From: Symsagittifera roscoffensis
Taxonomy: Eukaryota > Xenacoelomorpha > Acoela > Convolutidae
Length of the DNA stretch: 64,000 nt
Assembly (NCBI RefSeq): GCF_963678635.1
Contig: NW_026971093.1
Span: 22,901-86,900 of the forward strand
Reading direction: 5' to 3'
How positions within the stretch are numbered: the stretch's first letter is position 1; each line of letters begins with the position of its first letter. The notes beneath the pieces are model-generated. The model did not search any database and was not told the origin of the DNA. It was given only the letters and a program-made list of their open reading frames with translations. The position numbers were made by a program, and so were the translations under genes. Below are positions 31,721 through 41,588 of the stretch, piece by piece.

Positions 31721-32164
31721 ATGGATAACTTTTCACTTTTGCAAATAATTGAAAGAATTCCAGAGCTCAGGTTCAAGTACATGGGATCATATCCTTCTGA
31801 TACAGTACCTCAACTAACAAAAAACTCTTTTGCAATTATTAACTCAGCCCCAAGCATTAATAGAGGAGAACACTGGATTATGATTGCTCGACTGGATAAA
31901 AGCTACTACTTTGCAGATTCTTTGGGAAGAAAGAGATCAACTTACACCTTTTTGACGAAAAAGTTTCGACGAATGGTTCCTCGAAAGCGACAAAAGACTG
32001 ATAATTTGTGTAGTTTTTACGCAATTTATTCAGCTTTTCTCCTTTTTAAATTCTTCCAAAAGAACTTGAATAATGTTCATGATGTGTATGTTTTGAATTT
32101 TATCAGTAATTTTACTATACGATGCAGTGAATTGTTTGATTATTTATGTAATTTAATTTTTTAA
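31721..32164 (+). CDS. Adenain-like cysteine protease (147 aa)
   Basis: Maturation protease of the Polinton, C5/Ulp1-like fold. I chose the ATG at 31,721 because the longer frame upstream (from 31,592) contains a putative intron and the capsid-end overlap. Catalytic pattern: His in GEHWIMIA, Asp in YYFADSLG, Gln in KRQKTD and the nucleophile Cys in DNLCSFYAIYSAFLL. Length is as expected for Polinton proteases. The frame is intact, one of few in the element. Confidence 0.9.
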   Translation: MDNFSLLQIIERIPELRFKYMGSYPSDTVPQLTKNSFAIINSAPSINRGEHWIMIARLDKSYYFADSLGRKRSTYTFLTKKFRRMVPRKRQKTDNLCSFYAIYSAFLLFKFFQKNLNNVHDVYVLNFISNFTIRCSELFDYLCNLIF

Positions 32165-33092
32165 TTTCCTTAAATTTTTTTACGAAAAGCATCCTAGCAA
32201 CTAACCTTTTGATGAAATACGGAGAATGATGATGGAATATGGATGTTGTAGTCCCCCAATTGAAAGAATTAATAATAAAGTAGATAAATTTACAAAAATT
32301 GTAACCAACTTCTAGTAAATTGTATAATTTTTCTTAAAAGTTTACTCTGAGAAAGATGGAAAAGTTATTACACAAAAAAATCACAAACAAAAAAAAATAT
32401 GATACTAAATTTTTCTCAGTGTAAATTTTTAAAGTGATAGAGCAATTGCTAAATTTGGATGATAATTTTTTGGAAAATTGGGAAATTTCAAAGAATTTTT
32501 CAAAGATTAAAGACAAAGTGATGAAAGTGAACTGAAATGAATCGTAGCTAGATATATGACAGAATAAATAAACCAGTTGAGATAAAAATAAGTGAGATAA
32601 TTATGTGAAAAAAGATTAAAAAATAAGTCATAAAATTATTAAGTGTAATGAACCTGTCATCCGTTCTCCAGATAACCTGGGGGAAAAAGATTAAGTGGGA
32701 TATAAAAGTAATCAACCGTGAGGAGCTGTCAAGATTACCCTGATATCCCGTGGAGCGGAATAACTAACCTGTCGAAGATTATCCCCTCTTGACAATTTTC
32801 CCCAGATAACCTGAGGGAAAATAAATAACATGAAATTAGAATTTAAAAGATTCTTTCGAGAAAAAAAAATATACTGTGATATATTAGTTTATGATCCCAT
32901 ACTCTAAATTGAAACTTAAGTGTTGTCGAAACTTACCATAAAAAACTTACCATCCAATTTTTTTTTCGATTTTTTAAAAAAAATTTCTGAAACTTACCTT
33001 CTGAAACTTACAATACCGAATTTTTGTAAGACAAGACAGCCCTTACATATCACTAATCATAGAAGTCGGCTAAGAAACGCAAGTGTCGACAA
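32165..33092. other. Noncoding right interior of the Polinton with a GATAACC-type motif cluster
   Basis: No credible gene. At 32,650-32,830 the AT-rich background is broken by a denser block containing five related words: CCAGATAACCTGG (32,671), AAGATTACCC (32,734), TGATATCCCG (32,741), AAGATTATCCCC (32,775) and CCAGATAACCTGA (32,803). The first and last are each followed by GGGAAAA and form a direct repeat. GTCAAGA (32,728) and TCTTGAC (32,787) are inverted partners. Confidence 0.5.
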
Positions 33093-33475
33093 AGTCGAAC
33101 TCAAAAAATTCGGGTGCTAAAGTTTTTTTTTGAAACTTACCATCTGAAACTTTACCATCTTACCATCTGAAACCTACCATCAAAATACATTAGAAATCCT
33201 ATTCCCTAATGAGTTTTTAATTCCCTACAATGAATTTCTTATACATACGGAAATCTATACATGGGAAATTCGTGCGCGGAAAAAAAACTTACCATGTTAC
33301 CATCTGAAACCTCGTATCTTAATACATTGTGAAACCTATTCCCTATCTTAATTCATTGGAAAATCTATAGCCTGTCTTAATACATAGGGTGCTGACCGGA
33401 TACTCTATGGCCTATGTTAAAACATGAGGGTCAGCAGCCCCCCCCCCCGGCTGAACTGCCCCAACATATACTACT
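33093..33475. repeat. Polinton right terminal inverted repeat
   Basis: Mirror image of 10,626-11,010, ending CATATACTACT. The homopolymer here is C11 (33,438-33,448) against G18 on the left. Identity is high but not complete, with several substitutions and small indels. Confidence 0.9.
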
Positions 33476-33481
33476 GGCATT
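33476..33481. repeat. Right target-site duplication, GGCATT
   Basis: Exact copy of 10,620-10,625 directly after the element end. Confidence 0.9.
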
Positions 33482-36400
33482 GGTCCGGCATCGGCCTATA
33501 CCACCCGGAAAGCCATACTTGCTGATTCTCCTTGACGTGCGCATATGCTTCCGGCCAAACTGGGACCCGCATCGCTTCTCCTGAATCCTTCACCACTTGT
33601 CGCAGATTCCAAAGCTTAGGATTAAACTGGACATTGGAAAGGTCCTCGCCGCCCATCCAGTTCAAGCATGGCGTTATGTCCAATTCGTCGCACCTTAAGC
33701 TCTTCTCGACCAATGTATATCCGGCCTACTTGGTCACTTGCATCAGTCACGTGAGCCTTCGTGTAGACGTTAATGCCGTCCACATTCATCAGGATCGGAT
33801 ATGGGCCATCAAATTTGATGTAATGTTCATCTACTTTCATTAGTTTTGGACCTCCTGTCGTGAGCAGCGCTCGCATTGCCCTGGAGTCCAACTTGGGATC
33901 CTTCTCTCTTATGTAGTCCGCATAAAAGTCCAGGTGAACCAGCGTGATCTCGCACGGTTCACTCAAGTTCTTGACCACCTGGTGTCCTGCGACCAAAATA
34001 ATGGACATTATCTTCGTTCCTTCTTTCGTCATGCCAAAGGTTTTACCCGATATAACATTTAGCTTTAGTCCCTGTTTCCTGGGTTCCTGTTTGTCCTCTT
34101 CTTTCGTTTTTCCCCATTAGGTCAATTTTTTCCCGAAGATCTGTGCTTTCTAGTTCCGACCTTACCCCTTGCTCAACTTCTTTCGTGGCTAGCTCCTGCT
34201 GGACATTCTGTAATGCGGTACATGCCGCTAAGCCATAATCCACCTTGAGCGGGCCGGCCGACTCCGCCTCCAGGCTCGAGGCTATCGCCTCATCAGGCAA
34301 GGTCTTCACCTTGTTAGTCGTAAGTGTGCTTGGTGTCGCCTCTTTCTTCCGCGACTCAGACGTTCATCAGACGTGCTCGGCTGGCTTTGACGCCCGAAAG
34401 CGCCTATTCATGGCGGGGATGTTTCGTGTCCGCCACCGCATCCCAACATTGAGTGCAATCCGACTTCAAGTGTCCTCCAAATTGCAGAAGAAGCCCCTTG
34501 GTTCATACTTCATTATGAGTCCTTTCACGTACTCTTCGTGGTCCTCGTCGGTCCCATCAACGTCGTCGAGAAAGTAGCCTATCGCTTTCATGTTCTGTTT
34601 GTAAGTAGTACAGGCGGACACATGGTGGTCCATCGAACCACAATTCGCACATGACCTCCTTTTATCCATGTCGTCACGAGGTCTGCACCAACTGGAGTTC
34701 GCGCCAGTGTTTGTTCCGCTGTAGTTGCCATAATTGCTGTAACGGTTTTGCGCCCTCGGTTTTATGAGCAAGTACTCACGCGACTTCATACGCAAATCAT
34801 CGGGCGTGGGCACCTGGTCAAGCTACAGGGTGAAGTGTGTGGCCAGCATGGTTTTCAGCTCATCCATTTTTACTCCATCCATGAATTTCGAGGCGATTGC
34901 CAACTTTCGTTGCGATATTCTCTCATCGGGATTGCTCCTCCTTCTGAGTAACTCAAGGTCGTCCTAAAACTTGTCTATGGGTTCGTCATCTCTTCGACGC
35001 CTCTTTTCAAACTTCACCACAGCTCTTGCGAGCGCTGTGTCGATCCTTAGTGCTTTTGGCCATTACACAACTTAGGGCGGTACCCTCTAGGTTGCACGTC
35101 AATGCGCTGCATTCCTGTTTCTTTGAGAAATTCTTTTCCTCAAAATGTAATTTCATCACCTCTATCCAGGTGTCGATGCAGCCATCTGACTTGTCTTTGT
35201 ATGACTTCGGCTTTTTGAGTGTCCTTCTTGACTTCTCTCCTCTCTCGGTTGACTTCGAGAGTTTGGTGATGAATGTTTCAAGAGATCGATTCAGTGGCTC
35301 AAACATTGAGGCATACATCGTTGTGTCCTGCGAGACTGTAGTCAGATCTGGCACTGATCTGACTTGTGGCACAGTGGGCAATTGTGCTTCCGGGGGGGGG
35401 GGGGGCATCCGCTTCCGGCGGGACCGGGTTTGTCCAACCTGGCCTCGATGGGACTGCCCTTGGTCGCTCCCTATGATTAGATTAGTAATTCGAACTCGAA
35501 CTTCGCTGGGCCCCGGCATGGCCGCGGGCTCTGTCTCCATCATTTGCCTGGCGTGAGCGCTCCCTTGGGGCGGAACGCTCTTCTCGATTGCCTCCGTTTT
35601 AGATCTCGTCAAGCTTCCGCAACATCAGGTCAGATTTGGCATCCAACCTTTTCTCCAGGCTAGTCATCGTATGAGTATAAGTATTGTCAAGATCGTTCAA
35701 CAGTCGCTCGCTCTCTCTCGTCATCCTAACTTCTCTTTCCTCTGACTCCTTGGTTGCTTGAGCCAAGCTCTCCGCTATACATTGATTGGTGTTACGAATC
35801 AATTGGGCCTGATCGACTCTCGCCTGTGACTTCACGTTTGTTAGATCATCTCGCAATTTCTCTTGACCCTGGTGAGCTCTCTCTTCGACTCGATCTATTC
35901 TCTTAGTCATGTCCCGTCGCAGCTCTTCAAGGCCTGTCATTACGTCAGCAAACATGTCACTTATATCGCCAGCCGCCCAATACCGGGGTGAAAACCAGAG
36001 AAGATGAGGTCAACTGAGGTTGTAGTCTGGTATTTGATGACGCTCCGCCCTTCTGCGTGCCCATCGACATCATCAACCTGTCGAACGTTGAGGATACTCC
36101 TACGGTTATCCCATCAGACATCGGCCTGGTCGGCGAGTTGGACAATGCTTTCTTGCTCTTATCATTCCTTGGGCTCGGCGTGAAGTCCACATCTGAATGA
36201 GCTATCTCCGGAAGATAAACCCTCAGTTTGGAGTGATGCCATGCGCTCATCATACAAAGACTTCCAGCTTTTCTTGGCTTTCGAACTCGTTTGTTCCTCC
36301 CTCGGGCTTATACTTGACATCATCGCATTCTTGCTCTGCTTGACTGGAGATGATTGTTCTTTTCTCCCCTTGTTACTCTTAGTCTCTGATTTGGACATTC

Positions 36401-36830
36401 CCCTGAACAATAATTCTTCTCGCGGTTCGACCTCAGAACAATCCGAGGCCTCCTCCGTTCTTTCAACTTCCTCCCGTTCAAAGTCCTCGCCTGGCTCTTC
36501 CAGGTCCGCGTGATGGTGGTAGTCGGGTCGGATCAGCGTTTGCTCCCCTTCCTCGAAGGGATCTGTAAGCGTCTCGCTCGCCTGTCCGGTCTCAACACTT
36601 CGCCCTTGATTGCCATCGAGGTTCTTCTCGCTTTTCAGTTTCATTCCTCTCACTGAAAGACCAGCTTGACCTTTAGTCGTTGCTTCGTCAGCAAAAACGT
36701 CGGAACTGCTGCTAATCGTGGATTGGCTACGTCGTGTTTTAAACTTTCGTGTAGTCCCCGTGCTCAGCCTGGGAATCTTAGTTCTTGCTTCTAATGCACG
36801 GCAATGCAGAAGTTTCAAAAATAACTTCAA
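33482..36830 (-). pseudogene. Element A gag and partial protease, heavily broken
   Basis: Capsid/nucleocapsid precursor of the older Ty3/gypsy copy. At least seven frame pieces follow the order of element B's gag (36,830-36,162; 36,253-35,957; 35,955-35,599; 35,612-35,007; 34,813-34,466; 34,309-34,043; 34,032-33,622). The first CCHC knuckle (CANCGSMDHHVSAC) is intact near 34,640. Where B and C have TAG after MKSR, A has a Glu codon (near 34,778). Homology to B ends at about 33,660 after GHNAMLE, before the protease active site. The following 33,482-33,658 encodes a different open text (WMGGEDLSNVQF, PVWPEAYAHV) that probably belongs upstream of the 3' gene, so pol was deleted here. A G13 run (35,393-35,405) is specific to A. 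Confidence 0.85.
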
Positions 36831-36839
36831 AAAATATAT

Positions 36840-38965
36840 GTATTTGCTAAAGTCTACTCACTCGAGTCCTCTAATATCAAAAATATACCTCCGATCTCGT
36901 AAAGATACTATAAGTGATTCAGCTCGAGCTTCACAGAGGACCTGCTTAGTGTTTAGATATTACCAACTGCACTCATTTACCTAGTATAACAGTATCACAA
37001 AATTTTCACAAGTTACAGTCAATACACAAAACACAATTGATAATCAGATAAGAATATCCTATAGGTGACAGCGACCTTTCGTTCAGTATTAATTTTACCG
37101 CCCGACTCGTATCAAATCGCTGCTTTGTTAAAATCAAACAACTTTCTGTAAAAGAGCAGTGATAATTCAAGAATAGATAATTAAAATTTAGTCTTAAAGA
37201 AAAAGACTTCCCTCGATTGGAACACTCCAAACGAACGAAGTCCAGGACACTATCTTCTCAAGTGAGTGTGTCTTGCCTAATACAGTCACCGAGGTCTTCT
37301 TTTAAGTGTCCTGCGATTGCCCGAGCTGTCCTACTAAGTAGCTCAAGGCAACCTCTGATCGAAATTTTCTAAAGTCTATGAAAAAGATCTCCCACACCCG
37401 GGCCGCTCCAAGTGCAGGAGAGCAGGGAACAAACTTTCTTCTCAAATGAGTGTGTATTGCCTAATACTCGTACCGAGGTCTTCTTTTATATGTTCCCAGA
37501 TTGCCCGAGCTTTCCTATTAAGTAGCTCAAGGCAACCACACAACCAAAATAACAATCGAAAAGATTTTGGTTCGGGTACCTCTGGTAAACCCGATCTAGA
37601 GTCCAAAGTTGATCGCAAATTTCCAGGTCAACTGGGCTCCTTAGTTCCCAAAATTTACACCCTATTAGTAGTTGACCTTCCTTCTATTCCGGCCTTAAAT
37701 GGATATTTACGATGTTCGAACTGCCCCGGAGGGTGCCTCTAATTCTTCACTAAGTAGGGTTGTTAAGTTCACTAAGGAGGGTCAACAAGAGACTTAATGC
37801 GCTCCGGAGGGTTGCTTCGGAGGGTTCCTTCAAAATTCTAAATTTTTCAAGTCTAACTTAGAAGGGTCTCCAACTAGTCTCAGAAAGTGTCAAAACAAGC
37901 TAAATTTACTCCGTAGGGTTATTTTAACTTCTTCAGAGGGCTGCATGGAAAATTTCTATTAAAGAGGGTTGCTAAGGGGCTTAGCTGACTCCGGAGGTTT
38001 ACCTCGGAGGGTTCCCCAAAAATCAAGAAAATGGATAATTTCACTGCTGTAAAGCCTCCAATTGCACTCTAATTGACTTAAAACAAGGCTGGTTGACTCG
38101 GTAAACCCTCGCAGTACGATAAAAAGGTGATCTTATAAAATTTTCGGACGTTCGGAGGGTCCCCGAAAAATTTGACCCTCCGAACCAACAAATCCTAAAA
38201 ATTTTTCTTACCCAAAAATTATCGACCCTAAACGGTCGCGTTCTGGGAAATTCATCAAAAAAGTCGATTATGGTACCAAAATTATTCCAATCGGTTGGCT
38301 AGTCTTTGAGAAATCGCCAAAAACGCGTTCGTCAAATTGGCCTTTTTTCACCACCTAGATAGGTTCTGAAAGACTTTTTACTCAATTCTTAGTGAAAGTG
38401 CCCACAAATAATTGAAATGAGCGTAGTAGCCTCGTACAACACTGGAATAGTTCAAAAAACCGGACCAAAATTGGTTTGAAAACAGAAATTTGGCCAAAAA
38501 CTATCAAATTTCCACCCTCCGATTCCTTCCTTTTCCAATCTTTAAGATTCTAGCTCTATCCACGGAGCTATTCAGAGAGTTACTAAAAAATCTCTCTAGC
38601 AACCGAGCACGTTTTGCTAGAACGCTCCTAACACAAAAAGTTTTTTTGCTCTAACTGTAAAAACTCAAAATCTCGATCCTCAAAAGATATTGACGAAAAT
38701 CGGAAAGTTGCAGCAAAGTTTTTGATCGAAAAAAATTTGTTTTCGCCAAATTCTATTAAATTTTTTTCCGCGCGGTTTCTTCTTGAATAGGGAGATCGAA
38801 CTACGTTGTAGGTCACTGTACAGAAGCTTTTTGCTGTTCGGAAAAGCTCGGATATCTGAAATTTTGGGGTTGGTTAGTTTGGTCGAAAATCAGTAATTTT
38901 CGACAAAATTGTATGTTTCTCGGGTCTAAATAGGAGATAAGTAATATATAGTAACAATAATAATA
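36840..38965 (-). repeat. Element A 5' noncoding block (LTR or long leader)
   Basis: Homologous over its full length to 54,170-56,345 in front of element B's gag, at roughly 80 percent identity. It has no gene. Two features repeat: a duplicated structured module (37,200-37,353 and 37,380-37,536) and, further from gag, many CGGAGGGT words spaced 30-60 bases (37,720-38,180). The outer end is near TTACTTATCTCC on the coding strand. If the array is a set of elements sharing LTRs, this is B's 3' and A's 5' LTR; if the LTR is the 38,966-41,588 block instead, this is a 2-kb leader. I cannot decide without a primer-binding site. Confidence 0.6.
37200..37536 (-). repeat. Duplicated hairpin module in element A leader
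   Basis: Two units (37,200-37,353; 37,380-37,536) share CCTAATAC, CACCGAGGTCTTCTTTTA-type and GCTCAAGGCAACC words. Each ends with a hairpin pairing TTGCC(C)GAGC with GCTC(AA)GGCAA across a 13-14 base loop. The same pair of units exists in element B (54,530-54,867). Confidence 0.7.
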
Positions 38966-41588
38966 TATTAGTAGTCGTTAATTAATGTTACTATACTCTC
39001 CTTTGCATCAAAATACCCGAATTAAGACCCTTAACTCGGACATTCGCAATCGATGGAGGGTGCGATCGGACCGCGCCAATTGTGCCCCTCACCACTTAAG
39101 TTTTAATGAAATAGTACCCCAAAGATACTCAAATTTTGTCAACGATACCCAACAGTCGTTGTGGATGTTTTCCCTGATGCCCCTATTGAGTCTTGAACAC
39201 GTCGGTCAGCTTGCCACTCTACTCTCCGGTCACCGGCAAAACCAACACTAACGTGCTTAAATACTCAAATAACACTCAAGGGAGGGTACCTAACCCGCCA
39301 CCAAAACACTCAATTTTTCTATGAAAAACGATATAAATCAATCTGAAACGACAACAAATAGGAAGGTCAGATCGCATCTTGTCCGGAAACAAGATATAAA
39401 CTTTCTTTTTATGTTTTTTTTTGTTTTTGGTCTTTTTTTATTTTTGTTCTGTTTTTTGTACTTTTTTCTTTTCACATAAGTTTGTTTTTGGGTTTTTCTT
39501 GGTTATACACCTTTTTTGGTTTTACGCTTTCTCTTTATTTGTTTTTGGTCCCGGGACCTTGGGATCAGCGGGCTCATGACTTCCCACCTAAAGCTCCGGC
39601 CCCCGGATTTTTCAGTCTTAACTAAGTTAAAAAGCTAAGTAGCAATAGGCGGAGGATCGGCAACTTCCCCCTAGACGACAAAGGTCATTAAGGCCTCTAA
39701 CTCGGGCATAAGCCCGAAGCGAAGGGTTCGTCGCTGAAACGTTTGCTGATCATGATGGTCTTATGCCTTTGACAGGCCCACCAAGGAGCGCCATAAAAAC
39801 GTCTATGTAACATTCGCCCAAATACTACACAGTGACGGAGCGTAGAAAAAGTACCTATAGACGACTGGCTTACGTCAATTACCTAAATTCTACTCGTTTT
39901 TCACCGTCTCGATTTAGCCAGTTGATTTTCTGGTCTGTCTAGGGCTAAGTAAAAAGTTATGTAACATTCGCCCAAATACTACACAGCGACGGAGCGTAGA
40001 AAAAGTACCTATTAACGACTGGCAGGCGTCAGTTACCTTAATACTACTCGTTTTTCACCGTCTCGACCTTGCCAGTTGATTTCTGGTCTGTTTAGGGCTA
40101 AGTAAAAAGTTACTATTTTTAGGCCATCAGTCAAACGACTTTTAATCAGCTTTCGTTCACATGCGAACACAACCACATAGCTGAGTCTTGGATCCTCAGA
40201 CTACGTGATTGTCATTAAAAACACGGCTCGAACAACCTATTTTAACATGTTTTTGTGTGACAGTTCTATATTAAATCCATTGGAGATGGATTGACCCTTT
40301 CCTCTTTCTAGCTACTCATATTCTAAAATATCAAATAATACCGGTGTTAATTCTACTCGTTTTTCACCGTCTCGATTTAGCCAGTTGATTTTCTGGTCTG
40401 TCTAGGGCTAAGTAAAAAGTTATGTAACATTCGCCCAAATACTACATGAGGCCGAATGTCACATTCATTGCTCAACACCTCATCTACTCACCTATGTTTT
40501 ATATATATACATAAATAGTATAACTAAAATCAACAATATCAACAATTTCAGCAATTGCAACACTCCTAATTCGAGGCACGGGAGGGTAGTGCTTTCTACC
40601 ACTTCCTCACCGAAGCCTCCTTTCCCACTAATTTCTTCCACTAAGGGTCTTATCGTGCGTGATTTTCACGATAAGAGGCTTCGTTTTTCTATCGTTCTCG
40701 TGTGACTGTTTTTCACTAGATTTGCGGTTGTTCTGTTTTTCTCAGCTTTTTTGGTCAAAATGGCCGTTTTTCATTTTTCTGAGAAATATCAACTTGACGA
40801 TCGAAATTTTGAAAATAGAAAATTTCACGATATTTCGACCCTCCTTTCAAGCACTTTTTCGCCGTTAAGGTCTTTTCTCTCTAATTCGTGCTTCGTCGGA
40901 CGGTTGCGCTGTGCCAATCTGGCAGAATGGCACATACTCCCCGGACAGTCCCCATCAATGTTCCTATTGATCGCATAACACCGGGTTATCGTAAAGTAGT
41001 GTTCCAGTCCTCTATAATCAATCTTACAAATCGCATAAGAAAATGAAATTTATCTACTCCACCTCAACTCACTACGTGTCACAAATGGCATCATACTACA
41101 TCTCACTGCCTTTCAACATTTTCACAAAGTTTGCACCATGAGGAGTGTCCTAGATAAAAATTTCTTTTCTGACTACTTACGTCATCTTTGCCATAAAACT
41201 TCTTTTCGCTCTTGCTGATTAAAAAGTTGGGACGTGGCCAGGCACCCAGTAAAATTAACTTAGTGTCACTCACCAAATATAATTAGTTATCTATGCAGTC
41301 TTCTTCGATATTAAAACTAAGACGTGTTTAAATAGGTAAATATACTCACCTATGTTCTATATATATACATAAGTAGCACAACTAAAATTTCTTTCAACAA
41401 TTTCAACAATTGCAACAATTTTCAAAGTTTGGTCTGAGCAAACTAGATCAAAACAAAAAGTTTAACAAGTTCAATAATCAAAACTTGGTTGATTGGTTCA
41501 AGTTTTAACGCACAAAGACAATCAAGTTTTTTCTCCTCCTCTTCTCTTCTTTGCTCACGCCTTCACTTGTTCTCTTCGTTCATCATCT
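38966..41588 (-). other. Noncoding region between element B's 3' gene and element A's 5' block
   Basis: No gene. From right to left it holds a block homologous to 2,400-3,520 of element A (40,540-41,588); a direct repeat of about 82 bp (40,478-40,560 and 41,338-41,420, with ATATATATACATAA and CAATTTCA(G/A)CAATTGCAACA); 155-bp tandem repeats (39,802-40,450); a moderately GC-rich stretch (39,540-39,800); and a T-rich tract (39,400-39,540). It is B's 3' untranslated region and possibly LTR sequence. Confidence 0.6.
39802..40450. repeat. 155-bp tandem repeat, about 2.6 units
   Basis: Units start TATGTAACATTCGCCCAAAT and end with TAGGGCTAAGTAAAAAGTTA (39,802-39,955; 39,956-40,112; partial 40,345-40,450). 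Each contains CACCGTCTCGA and GCCAGTTGAT words, diverged relatives of which form the foldback core at 534-1214. Confidence 0.8.

Larger units (their letters stand above)
10626..33475. mobile_element. Polinton (Maverick) DNA transposon, 22.85 kb, complete ends
   Basis: Ends are AGTAGTATATG...CATATACTACT, with terminal inverted repeats of about 385 bp and a 6-bp target duplication GGCATT. The content is diagnostic of the group: protein-primed DNA polymerase B, rve integrase, A32-like packaging ATPase, adenain-like cysteine protease, major capsid (double jelly-roll type) and minor capsid (penton) proteins, plus small basic and membrane proteins. Compared with the usual 15-20 kb it is long because of an internal 5.1-kb tandem duplication. 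Most large genes carry stops or frameshifts, so the copy is probably not autonomous as read. No fusion glycoprotein gene is visible. The host site is the retroelement A. Confidence 0.95.

Noticed and set aside
39540..39800. GC-richer stretch considered as a structural RNA gene fragment
   Set aside because: No recognisable rRNA or tRNA landmarks; it lies inside retroelement noncoding sequence.
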